The notes under the pieces were generated by a model. The model searched no databases, was not told the DNA's origin, and saw nothing but the letters and a program-made list of their open reading frames with translations. A DNA stretch of 64,000 nt, from NCBI GenBank assembly GCA_021228405.1, contig JAJQRF010000008.1, positions 1 through 64,000 on the forward strand, given 5' to 3'. Of this stretch, positions 1 to 7,496 are shown piece by piece (position 1 is the stretch's first letter; each line of letters starts with the position of its first letter). The translations under genes were made by a program, and so were the position numbers. Origin of the DNA: Pyrinomonadaceae bacterium. GTDB taxonomy: Bacteria > Acidobacteriota > Blastocatellia > Pyrinomonadales > Pyrinomonadaceae.

Positions 1-97
1 TTTATGAATGAATTTACTCATTCATCCATTATAAAGCCGCAGCAAGCTGACCGGGTATTTAACCCAAAGCGAATAAATAAAATCAAACCTGTGAAGA

Positions 98-128
98 AAG
101 GTCGAAACTTCGGTTTCGACCTTTTTTC
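98..128 (+). terminator. Rho-independent terminator
   Basis: The arms AAGGTCGAAA and TTTCGACCTT flank a short CTTCGG-type loop and are followed by a run of T. It probably ends a gene that lies to the left of the window. Confidence 0.8.
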
Positions 129-198
129 TCGATTTTTAAAGCTTCGCCGAATCGGATGAAAGTCTTGCATCGATCTTTTTTACTTCCGAATCGTTATC

Positions 199-240
199 GA
201 AGAACTATTTTCTTCACGCGAAGAATTGCTTTCTTCGGCA
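199..240. repeat. Two 21-bp dyad units
   Basis: GAAGAA recurs at 199 and 220 and TTCTTC at 210 and 231, so two units follow each other with a 21-bp period. GAAGAA and TTCTTC are reverse complements, so each unit is a dyad. Period and architecture match the longer arrays at 15231 and 22360, although the sequence differs. Confidence 0.45.
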
Positions 241-553
241 ATTATTTTCTTATCTGAAAAGAATCTGAGGCATTTTCCCTTTATTTTTATGAAATATCTG
301 CATTTTTCAAAAGAATATTTACACTATGACTCCTTTCGTGTTATCTTTTTCAAACAGTAAGTTATTCAATGACACGATTTTTACTACGGCTTTTTTAGTG
401 AAAACTAAGGATTTTATTCTGAGAATTCATGGGAAACGGCTCGGCTTTGCTTTCTTACCTGCATTTTTCTGTGAATTTCGTGTTTCTTCCAACAAACCAT
501 TGCGAACCGTTTCGGTTCAGATAATTTTTTGAAATCAAGATCAAGGAGAAAAG

Positions 554-2542
554 ATGAGAAAACTACAAACTACCCTGTTCATTTGCTTTACTTTTTTGTT
601 TTTAGCATTGTCGGTCAATGCGGCAACATTTGTCGTCAATACAACGAACGACACCGTCGATGCAACGCCCGGTGACGGAACCTGTGCGGACGCAAGTTCG
701 GCTTGTTCGCTTCGCGCCGCCATCAGTGAAGCAAATGCGCTTGCCGGAGATGATACGATTACGGTTCCTGCCGGAACTTACACGCAAACGCTCGTCGCCG
801 CCAATGACGATGCGAACGCAGGCGGAGATTGGGATATTGCATCAAATATCACCATCAACGGCGCAGACGCGGCAACGACATTTTTACAAGCCGCCGCAAC
901 CGCAGGAACGGCGACCGAACGAGTGCTCAATATCAGATCGGGCACGGTCACGATCAGCAATGTGACCATCAGAAACGGTAGATTTACGGGAACGATGACT
1001 ACCGCCACGCGCGGAGCCGGAATCGAAAATCTCGGCTCGTTGACACTCAACACGGTCACTTTGCGCGATAATCAAATAAACTCGACATCGGGCAACTCGA
1101 TCGGTGCGGGACTTCATAACGCAGGTCCGGCAGTGACATTAACAAATTCGACCATCACGGCAAACAGCAATGTCCGCGTTTCGGGCGGAAGTGCTTTCGG
1201 CGGCGGAGTTTCGTCAATCGTTGCAGTGACTTTCACGATCACGAACAGCAGTATTTCGGGAAATTCGGCAACCAGTCAAGCAGGCGGTTTCGGTTTCGGC
1301 GCGGGAATGTATCTCGAAAACTTATTTAACGTGACCGCAACCAACAGCACCTTTAACAGCAACACGGGTTCGGGAACGAGCGGAAGCAACGGCAACGGCG
1401 TTCGCGCTCTGTCAAACATCGGTGCGGCGGTCTTTAATGCCACCAACTGCACTTTCAGCAACAACACAGGCACGACCGGAACGACCAATCAAGGCATCGG
1501 GCTTCAATTTTTTACGACCGCAGTTGCGGCAACTCTGACGGCAACGTTGGATCGCGTGACGGTCGCGGGAAATAACGGAACCGGTAACGGAGTCGGCGTA
1601 AATTTGACCCTGAACGGCGGAAACGCAACGGTCAACGTCAATAACAGCACGATTTCAGGCAACACCGGCGGACTCAACGGCGGCGGATTTTTCGTCAGCA
1701 ACGCCGGAAGTATCAATACTTCGCCGGGAACCGTCAATTTTACCAACAGCACGATCAGCGGCAACACCGTTTCCGCGAATGGCGGCGGTTTCGCGATGGA
1801 ACAGCCGACGACTGGCGTTATCACGACCAACTTCAATTTTGCGACGATTGCCAACAACCGCGCCAATAATGACAACACAGGCACGGAAGCAGGCGGCGGA
1901 ATCATTCGCGCTTCGGGCAATTTGAATTTGAAAAACTCGATCGTTGCCGATAACAGCGTCGGAACGGGCGGCACGGCTCCCGATATTTCGGGCGCGGTGA
2001 CTTCGCAAAATTACAACCATATCGAAGACACGACGGGCGCGACGATTACGGGAACGACGGCGAACGATACGACCGGCGATCCACAGCTCGGCGCATTGGC
2101 AAACAACGGCGGTTCGACGAACACGCATCTTCCCGCGGCGGCAAGCCCGGTCGTGAATACGATTCCGAACGGCACGAACGATTGCGGAACGACCGTGACA
2201 ACCGACCAACGCGGAAATTCACGTCCGGCTTCAGGTGCTTGCGAAAAAGGCTCGGTCGAACTCGCGGCGGCGGTTCCTGTCAGTATTTCCGGACGCGTTT
2301 TAACGGCTGACGGTCAAGGCATTAGAAACATTGCCGTGACGATTTCAGGCGGCGGACTTGCATCACCGATCACGGTTACGACCGGCGCATTCGGAAACTA
2401 CAGATTCGATAATATTCTGTCGGGTCAAACTTATACCATCTCCGTCAGCGGAAAACGTTATTCGTTTAGTCCGTCGAGCCGCAGCGTCACACCGAGCGGC
2501 GAGGTCACTAACGAAAACTTTACGGCTGTCGAAGGTTTCTAA
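554..2542 (+). CDS. Secreted CSLREA / parallel beta-helix protein
   Basis: A 662-residue exported protein. Residues 1-23 form a signal peptide. A CSLREA-type motif (C-S-L-R-A-A-I-S-E-A-N-A) sits near residues 50-62. About 450 residues of right-handed beta-helix repeats follow, rich in 'NSTISGN' and 'GGG.F' rungs, ending in a choice-of-anchor-Q-like stretch with conserved cysteines (DQRG...ACEKGSVE). The last 80 residues resemble a carboxypeptidase-regulatory-like (SdrD-type) beta-sandwich beginning SISGRV. AAGGAG at 543-548 fixes the start. It stands alone, ending at a terminator. Such proteins are surface adhesins or polysaccharide-binding factors; no catalytic site is visible and the ligand is unknown. 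The architecture call is secure, the function is not. Confidence 0.85.
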   Translation: MRKLQTTLFICFTFLFLALSVNAATFVVNTTNDTVDATPGDGTCADASSACSLRAAISEANALAGDDTITVPAGTYTQTLVAANDDANAGGDWDIASNITINGADAATTFLQAAATAGTATERVLNIRSGTVTISNVTIRNGRFTGTMTTATRGAGIENLGSLTLNTVTLRDNQINSTSGNSIGAGLHNAGPAVTLTNSTITANSNVRVSGGSAFGGGVSSIVAVTFTITNSSISGNSATSQAGGFGFGAGMYLENLFNVTATNSTFNSNTGSGTSGSNGNGVRALSNIGAAVFNATNCTFSNNTGTTGTTNQGIGLQFFTTAVAATLTATLDRVTVAGNNGTGNGVGVNLTLNGGNATVNVNNSTISGNTGGLNGGGFFVSNAGSINTSPGTVNFTNSTISGNTVSANGGGFAMEQPTTGVITTNFNFATIANNRANNDNTGTEAGGGIIRASGNLNLKNSIVADNSVGTGGTAPDISGAVTSQNYNHIEDTTGATITGTTANDTTGDPQLGALANNGGSTNTHLPAAASPVVNTIPNGTNDCGTTVTTDQRGNSRPASGACEKGSVELAAAVPVSISGRVLTADGQGIRNIAVTISGGGLASPITVTTGAFGNYRFDNILSGQTYTISVSGKRYSFSPSSRSVTPSGEVTNENFTAVEGF

Positions 2543-2575
2543 ATTCGTAAACTCAAATAGAAGTTTTCAACTCGT

Positions 2576-2605
2576 GAGGCAAACTGAAAAGTTTGCCTCT
2601 TTTTT
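2576..2605 (+). terminator. Rho-independent terminator
   Basis: The stem GAGGCAAAC/GTTTGCCTC with loop TGAAAA is followed by six T, 34 bp after the beta-helix gene stop. Confidence 0.85.
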
Positions 2606-2638
2606 GATGTTTGCTTTGTTTAAGTTAAAATCTGAATT

Positions 2639-3826
2639 ATGTTTCGCAGAGTTTATTTGGATAATTCAGCAACCACGCCGATCGACAAGGAAGTTTTCGA
2701 GGCGATGCTTCCCTTTTTAAACGAAAAATTCGGAAATGCTTCGAGCATTCATTTTTTCGGTCAGGAAGCCCGCGCCGCCGTTGATCGTGCGCGTCATCAA
2801 GTCGCTGAAACCGTCAATGCGCGCCCGAATGAGATAGTTTTCACATCCGGCGGAACGGAAGCAAATAATCTTGCCATTCGCGGATTGGTCGAGGCAAACG
2901 ACAAATACGGAAAGCATATTATTACCTCGGAAATAGAACATTCCGCCGTCAAGGAAGTTTGCGCCGACCTCGAAAAACGCGGCTATGAAGTGACCTATTT
3001 GCCCGTTTACGAAGACGGGATCGTAAAGCTCGAAGATATTAAAAACGCGATTCGCGAAGATACGATTCTCATCTCGATAATGACTGCAAATAATGAGATC
3101 GGCACGATTCAGCCTGTCGAAGAGATCGGTAAGCTCGTCCGTGACTTACGTGAAACGAGCAAAAAAATCTGGTTTCACACGGACGCGGTGCAGGCGGTCG
3201 GGAAAATCAAGGTCGATGTCGAAGAAATCGGATGTGACCTGCTCTCGATCTCGGGACATAAAATCTACGCGCCGAAAGGTGTCGGTGCGCTTTACGTGCG
3301 GCGCGGAGTTCGTCTGCACAAACAAAATATCGGCGGACATCAGGAACGCGAACGGCGCGGCGGCACGGAAAACGTTCCGTTTATCGCGGCTTTCGGAAAA
3401 GCTTGTGAAATTGCAAAAAACAAATTGAGCAAAAACGCCGAAAATCTGCAAATTCTCCGTGACAAATTTGAATCCGAAGTCGGTGAAAAAATCGCGCATC
3501 TCGTTTTTAACGGTAATCGCGAAAAACGTTTGCCGCACATTTCAAATCTTTCGTTTCGCTTTATCGAAGGCGAAGGTTTGCTGATAAATCTCGATATGAA
3601 CGGAATCGCCGTTTCGACCGGTTCGGCGTGTTCGTCGGGAAGCCTTGAGCCTTCGCCCGTGATTCGCGCCCTCGGCAGAAACGACGAACTGGCGCGCGGT
3701 GCGATCCGTTTCAGTTTCGGGAATGAAAATTCCGCCGAAGACGTTGAATATCTCTTAGAAGTTTTACCGAAAGCCGTTGAAAACCTGCGAAAACTTTCGC
3801 CTTCTTTTCAAAATTTCAAACAATGA
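2639..3826 (+). CDS. Cysteine desulfurase, NifS/IscS family
   Basis: A 395-residue PLP enzyme that takes sulfur from L-cysteine as a protein persulfide for Fe-S clusters or thiolation. Family hallmarks are all present: YLDNSATTP at the N-terminus, SGGTEANN, the aspartate motif HTDAVQA, SGHKIYAPKG carrying the PLP-binding lysine, and the persulfide cysteine in STGSACSSGSLEPS. The short active-site loop marks class I (NifS/IscS) rather than SufS. No iscU, iscA, nifU or mnmA is adjacent, so the acceptor cannot be told. Its stop codon abuts the stop of the opposite gene with no spacing. There is no strong ribosome binding site upstream of the ATG. Confidence 0.93.
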   Translation: MFRRVYLDNSATTPIDKEVFEAMLPFLNEKFGNASSIHFFGQEARAAVDRARHQVAETVNARPNEIVFTSGGTEANNLAIRGLVEANDKYGKHIITSEIEHSAVKEVCADLEKRGYEVTYLPVYEDGIVKLEDIKNAIREDTILISIMTANNEIGTIQPVEEIGKLVRDLRETSKKIWFHTDAVQAVGKIKVDVEEIGCDLLSISGHKIYAPKGVGALYVRRGVRLHKQNIGGHQERERRGGTENVPFIAAFGKACEIAKNKLSKNAENLQILRDKFESEVGEKIAHLVFNGNREKRLPHISNLSFRFIEGEGLLINLDMNGIAVSTGSACSSGSLEPSPVIRALGRNDELARGAIRFSFGNENSAEDVEYLLEVLPKAVENLRKLSPSFQNFKQ

Positions 3827-4261
3827 TCAGAGGCTCTTCCCAAGAGCAATTTCTTTTTCGCCTTTGATGTTTCGGACAGCCTTTTCGATTTCGTGACAAC
3901 TCATCAGATTTTTAATGTCTTTTTCCGGTTCCCAGAGATTGATCTGTTCGGAAAATCGGTGCGATTTTTTCAAAATTTCAATAATGCTGAGCGTCGTGAG
4001 ATTGAATAATTTTTCGACACTAACGGACGCGTCGATTATTAGTTTGATCTTTTTCTTGCGCACTCTTAAAATCAGTAAATTTCCTTCTAACACTTTGACC
4101 GCTTCGGAAATCATTTCCGCGATGAGCTTTCGCTGATTTTTGTCAGGACAATTTTCCAACGAATTTTTGACCGTCGGCGAATCACGGCACATAAAACAAA
4201 TAGTCAGTTGATATGCCAGAGGAAAATCTTCCGCATCTAATTGGTCACTTCGAATCAACAT
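3827..4261 (-). CDS. Uncharacterised 144-residue protein
   Basis: Not recognised. The ATG at 4261 is chosen because the longer in-frame opening (to 4426) would run through the bidirectional terminator at 4315-4356. AGAAAAG lies just upstream. The protein is soluble, with mixed charge and a C-x-x-C pair near residues 23-26 (CFMC), and a predicted beta-alpha pattern in the middle (LLILRVRKKKIKLIIDASV). Its stop codon is immediately next to that of the cysteine desulfurase on the other strand, so the two genes are convergent without a spacer. No function is proposed. Coding status is supported only by the length of the open frame and the sensible boundaries. Confidence 0.55.
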   Translation of the reverse strand: MLIRSDQLDAEDFPLAYQLTICFMCRDSPTVKNSLENCPDKNQRKLIAEMISEAVKVLEGNLLILRVRKKKIKLIIDASVSVEKLFNLTTLSIIEILKKSHRFSEQINLWEPEKDIKNLMSCHEIEKAVRNIKGEKEIALGKSL

Positions 4262-4314
4262 CTTTTCTACATTTCCAATCTTTTGATAAATACCGCAAAT
4301 ATTCTGTCTTTTAT

Positions 4315-4356
4315 AAAAAAAACAGCAAAACTGCCGTAGCAGTTTTGCTGTTTTTT
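4315..4356. terminator. Bidirectional terminator
   Basis: The 14-bp stem AACAGCAAAACTGC/GCAGTTTTGCTGTT with loop CGTA has an A run before it and a T run after it, so it can act on both strands. On the minus strand it ends the small peptide gene at 4402-4659. Confidence 0.85.
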
Positions 4357-4401
4357 CTGCGGGAGTTCGGTCCACTTTAGGTGCGGACTTAAATTTAATA
4401 A

Positions 4402-4659
4402 TTAGCCGACGGGAACGATACCACAATCAGTCGTAACCGTTTTTTCTGCAAAGATGATGATGGAAGTGAATCCGACCGGAACGATTCCTGTAAATCCGAC
4501 CGGAACGATTCCTGTAAATCCGACCGGAACGATTCCGTTATCGACGCACGGGGTCGGCTCAGTTCCAGCGATGTCACTGACTAACAATCCATTTCCCGCA
4601 AAAGTCGTTCCAACCATCAAAACCAATGTCAAAGTAATTGCTGCTATAATGTTTCTCAT
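4402..4659 (-). CDS. Small secreted repeat peptide (GIVPVGFT repeats)
   Basis: An 85-residue precursor with a clear signal peptide (residues 1-21, cleavage near TFA-GN), then three head-to-tail octapeptides GIVPVGFT and a C-terminus that ends with the same GIVPVG. Two cysteines (PCVDN and TTDCG) flank the repeats. AGGAG precedes the ATG at normal distance and a strong terminator follows the stop, so it looks like a real short transcription unit. The repeats are 24-bp DNA repeats, two of them perfect. The gene is divergent from a membrane GGDEF-EAL gene 447 bp away. Function unknown: a secreted signal, a processed peptide or a structural peptide are all possible. Confidence 0.7.
   Translation of the reverse strand: MRNIIAAITLTLVLMVGTTFAGNGLLVSDIAGTEPTPCVDNGIVPVGFTGIVPVGFTGIVPVGFTSIIIFAEKTVTTDCGIVPVG
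4475..4548. repeat. 24-bp direct repeats inside the peptide gene
   Basis: About three copies of a 24-bp unit, two perfect and the third diverging at its end. Each contains the small dyad GGAA-CGA-TTCC. Read on the minus strand each unit encodes one GIVPVGFT octapeptide. Copy number could change by slippage. Confidence 0.8.
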
Positions 4660-5106
4660 TTTTTTTCTCCTGTTTTCTTTTTATATCAGAAGCCTTTTGC
4701 TTCTTGCTTGTCGCTGATATGTATTACAAGCCGCGTGCCAAAAACATTTTCCTGCTTCATATTCTTCTAAATTCCATTATTGCAACACTTGCGCCAACCC
4801 GAACAATTCCCTGCTCTTTTCGCTTCAAAATGCCATTTTTTGTATACTAAATCACCACTTCTCAAGCCCTCTCACATAAACCTTTATATTGCCGCATTTA
4901 TCTGATGAGTATTAACTATACACCGCATTATGCCTACAAAATATCCAGTATACAAAGTTAAAAAGATCGTTATTTTTCTGGATTTATTTGCTAATAAAAT
5001 GGTATAGTGTATTTGCAGAGTTTTTCACTCTCTTACTCACTTTTAATAAGCCCTCTCTAAATCTAAATTAGACCGAACTTTTTCCTAAGCAGTTAAGCCA
5101 TCTTTC
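4660..5106. other. Divergent intergenic region
   Basis: A 447-bp AT-rich gap between the peptide gene (minus) and the GGDEF-EAL gene (plus). It should hold both promoters. On the plus strand an extended -10 (TGGTATAGT) lies at about 5000-5008, leaving a leader of about 95 nt. No repeat, hairpin or further gene was seen. Confidence 0.45.
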
Positions 5107-7353
5107 ATGTTAAATCGAGAAAAACTATCTAACTATATTAAAATTTCCATTATAGTTGCGGGAAGTTTTTGTTTCGGCGTGTCTGCGCTTCGTATCTTTG
5201 GACAGTCTTTTCATTTGGGTTTTATTGTGCTTTTAGGACTCACGATATTCGTCGCCCCGCGAATGACCCTGCAAATGCCGCGTTCGCGCTATATCCTGAC
5301 CTTTTCCGACGCGCTTATCTTTCTGACGATCTTGATGTATGGCGGCGAGGCGGCAGTTCTCTTAGCCGGGGTCGAGATGCTGGTGAACTGCCTCTATATG
5401 AGGTGGCGGGACAAGATAAAGTTCGGAAAACTGATGATTCCGACCAATACGGCGGCGGCGGCACTCTGTGTTTATTTAACCGTTTTAGTCTGGGAATTTT
5501 TCCCTTCTATTTCCGATCGGGTCAGTGTTGCCAGAGATACGAAAATCTTGATGTCGAGTCTGGGAGTTTTGGCATTCACAAACTTCCTGATCGTTTCTTT
5601 GTATGCCGCGATCTTTCAAACTATTAAAGATGGCACAACGTTCTGGCAAACCTGGAAAAAAGACTGTTTCACGAGTTCGTTGGCGCAAATCGTCGGCGCG
5701 GGTTTAGCCGGAATTATCTTTAAGTTGTTGAATTTCGGCGATGTCGTGGCGGCGGCGATAGCTTCGGTTGCCATCGGAATTGCGTATTACTCCTACCGGC
5801 AATCGATCAGCGAAATCAACGAAGCAATTGCACACGCGGAAAATGCCGAACGCGAAAAATCCGAAACCGAAAGAAAACGCCGTAAAGAAGCCGAAAAACA
5901 CGCTTCGCAACTGATCGAATCGCTCAAAAAAGAAGAAAAAGCTAACGATGCTCTACGCAAAAGCGAGAAGGCGTTTCAATACGCGGCACTGCACGATTCG
6001 CTCACCAATCTCGCCAATCGTCAAAAATTCAACGACGAACTCAAAAAACTCATCGATGAATATAAAGAAGACCCGACGACCGCGTTTCAGGTTTTATTTT
6101 TGGACATCAGCCGCTTTAAAAACATCAACGACAGCCTCGGTCACACGATCGGCGACAAAGTTTTAATAATCGTCGCGAAAAGATTTTTGCGGATGTTGCG
6201 ACCGTCGGACGTGGTTGCGCGCATCGGCGGAGACGAATTTGCCATCATTCTGCGCGATCTCAGCACAGTCGGCAAAGCGCAGAAGATCGCCCGTAAAATT
6301 TATCAAAATCTCGCGCAACCTTTCTCATTGAGCGGAAACCGAATTTTTATCGGCGTAAACATCGGCATTGCACCGTGCGATGTGGAATACGACAACGCCG
6401 AAGAAATCCTGCGGGACGCGGATATTGCGATGCACTTTGCGAAGGAAAAAGGCATCGGCGTGGCGGTTTTTACCAAAGAATTACGTTCGAGATTTCTGGA
6501 ACGCGTCCGGCTCGAATCCGATCTGCGCTATGCGATCGAACGCAGCGAGCTTTCGATGCACTATCAACCGCTGGTTTCGTTACAAACCGGTGAGATCATC
6601 GGATTTGAAGCACTTTTGCGTTGGCAGCACAGTCAACTCGGAATGATTCCGCCCGTGAAATTTATTCCGCTTGCCGAAGATTCGGGATTGATCGTGCCGA
6701 TCACGATCTGGATTTTGCAGGAAACCTGCAATCAGCTGGCACGCTGGCAAAAAATTTCGCCTTCATATGAAAATCTGATTATGAGCGTCAATATTTCGGG
6801 CAAACATTTGACCAATGACGAGCTTATCGATGATGTCGAGCAAGCTTTGGAATCATCGGGTTTATCGGCTGATTCCTTAAAACTCGAAATCACCGAAAGC
6901 GTGGCGATGGAAAACGCCGAAAATACCATCGAGGTTTTGACCAGACTCAAACAGCTCGGCGTTCAGCTCTCGATCGACGATTTCGGAACCGGTTATTCTT
7001 CGCTCAATTATCTTCACCGTTTGCCGTTCGACACACTCAAGATCGACCGTTCGTTCGTTTACAGCGTCGGCGAGAAAGGCGAAAATTCAGAGATTCTGCA
7101 AACGATCATTTCGCTTGCCAAGAATCTGAAAATGAAAGTTATCGCGGAAGGCATCGAAACCGAAAGCCAGTTGAATTTACTGCAAAATCTCGGTTGCGAT
7201 TACGGGCAGGGATATTTGATGTCGAAGCCGAAACCGCGCGACGAAGCGGAAAAAATGCTTTACGAGCATCAGCCATTGATCTCTTTTCAGCATTTACAGC
7301 ACTTTGATTCCGAACGACCGCAAAACCAACGTGAGAATTTACCGATCTTTTAG
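5107..7353 (+). CDS. Membrane GGDEF-EAL protein (c-di-GMP turnover)
   Basis: A 748-residue c-di-GMP enzyme. Residues 10-235 form a multi-helix membrane domain of no named MASE type that I recognise, followed by a charged coiled coil (240-290), a GGDEF domain and an EAL domain. GGDEF is intact at 374-378, and the inhibitory I-site RPSD lies at 365-368 at the correct distance. The EAL domain starts EALLRW at 501 and keeps SVNISG, LEITES, DDFGTGYSSL, the lysine of LKIDRSF and AEGIET, so both cyclase and phosphodiesterase activity are plausible. No sensor domain other than the membrane part is visible. No clear ribosome binding site precedes the ATG. Monocistronic, with a terminator after the stop. 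Confidence 0.92.
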   Translation: MLNREKLSNYIKISIIVAGSFCFGVSALRIFGQSFHLGFIVLLGLTIFVAPRMTLQMPRSRYILTFSDALIFLTILMYGGEAAVLLAGVEMLVNCLYMRWRDKIKFGKLMIPTNTAAAALCVYLTVLVWEFFPSISDRVSVARDTKILMSSLGVLAFTNFLIVSLYAAIFQTIKDGTTFWQTWKKDCFTSSLAQIVGAGLAGIIFKLLNFGDVVAAAIASVAIGIAYYSYRQSISEINEAIAHAENAEREKSETERKRRKEAEKHASQLIESLKKEEKANDALRKSEKAFQYAALHDSLTNLANRQKFNDELKKLIDEYKEDPTTAFQVLFLDISRFKNINDSLGHTIGDKVLIIVAKRFLRMLRPSDVVARIGGDEFAIILRDLSTVGKAQKIARKIYQNLAQPFSLSGNRIFIGVNIGIAPCDVEYDNAEEILRDADIAMHFAKEKGIGVAVFTKELRSRFLERVRLESDLRYAIERSELSMHYQPLVSLQTGEIIGFEALLRWQHSQLGMIPPVKFIPLAEDSGLIVPITIWILQETCNQLARWQKISPSYENLIMSVNISGKHLTNDELIDDVEQALESSGLSADSLKLEITESVAMENAENTIEVLTRLKQLGVQLSIDDFGTGYSSLNYLHRLPFDTLKIDRSFVYSVGEKGENSEILQTIISLAKNLKMKVIAEGIETESQLNLLQNLGCDYGQGYLMSKPKPRDEAEKMLYEHQPLISFQHLQHFDSERPQNQRENLPIF

Positions 7354-7374
7354 AAACGAAGCGGCATAAAAATT

Positions 7375-7409
7375 GAAGAAGGTTTCGTTTCAGTAACGAA
7401 ACCTTCTTT
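7375..7409 (+). terminator. Rho-independent terminator
   Basis: The stem GAAGGTTTCGTT/AACGAAACCTTC with a short loop is followed by TTT, 22 bp after the GGDEF-EAL gene. Confidence 0.8.
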
Positions 7410-7496
7410 GCATTTTTGCTTTCAAATTTGTTCTACTGAAAAACAACACTATAATTATTTCTAATTTTCCGGAAAGAGGTTTTCAATAAACAAATA

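Larger units (their letters stand above)
1..553. other. Intergenic region at window edge, no convincing gene
   Basis: No convincing gene. A short inverted repeat (ATGAATGA/TCATTCAT) lies at 4-25, a terminator at about 98-128, and two 21-bp dyad units at 199-240. A 68-codon open frame at 326-532 has no ribosome binding site or recognisable content and is not called. The 3' part should hold the promoter of the beta-helix gene that starts at 554. Confidence 0.5.

Noticed and set aside
326-532. 68-codon open frame
   Set aside because: No ribosome binding site, unlikely composition, sits in the promoter region of the beta-helix gene.
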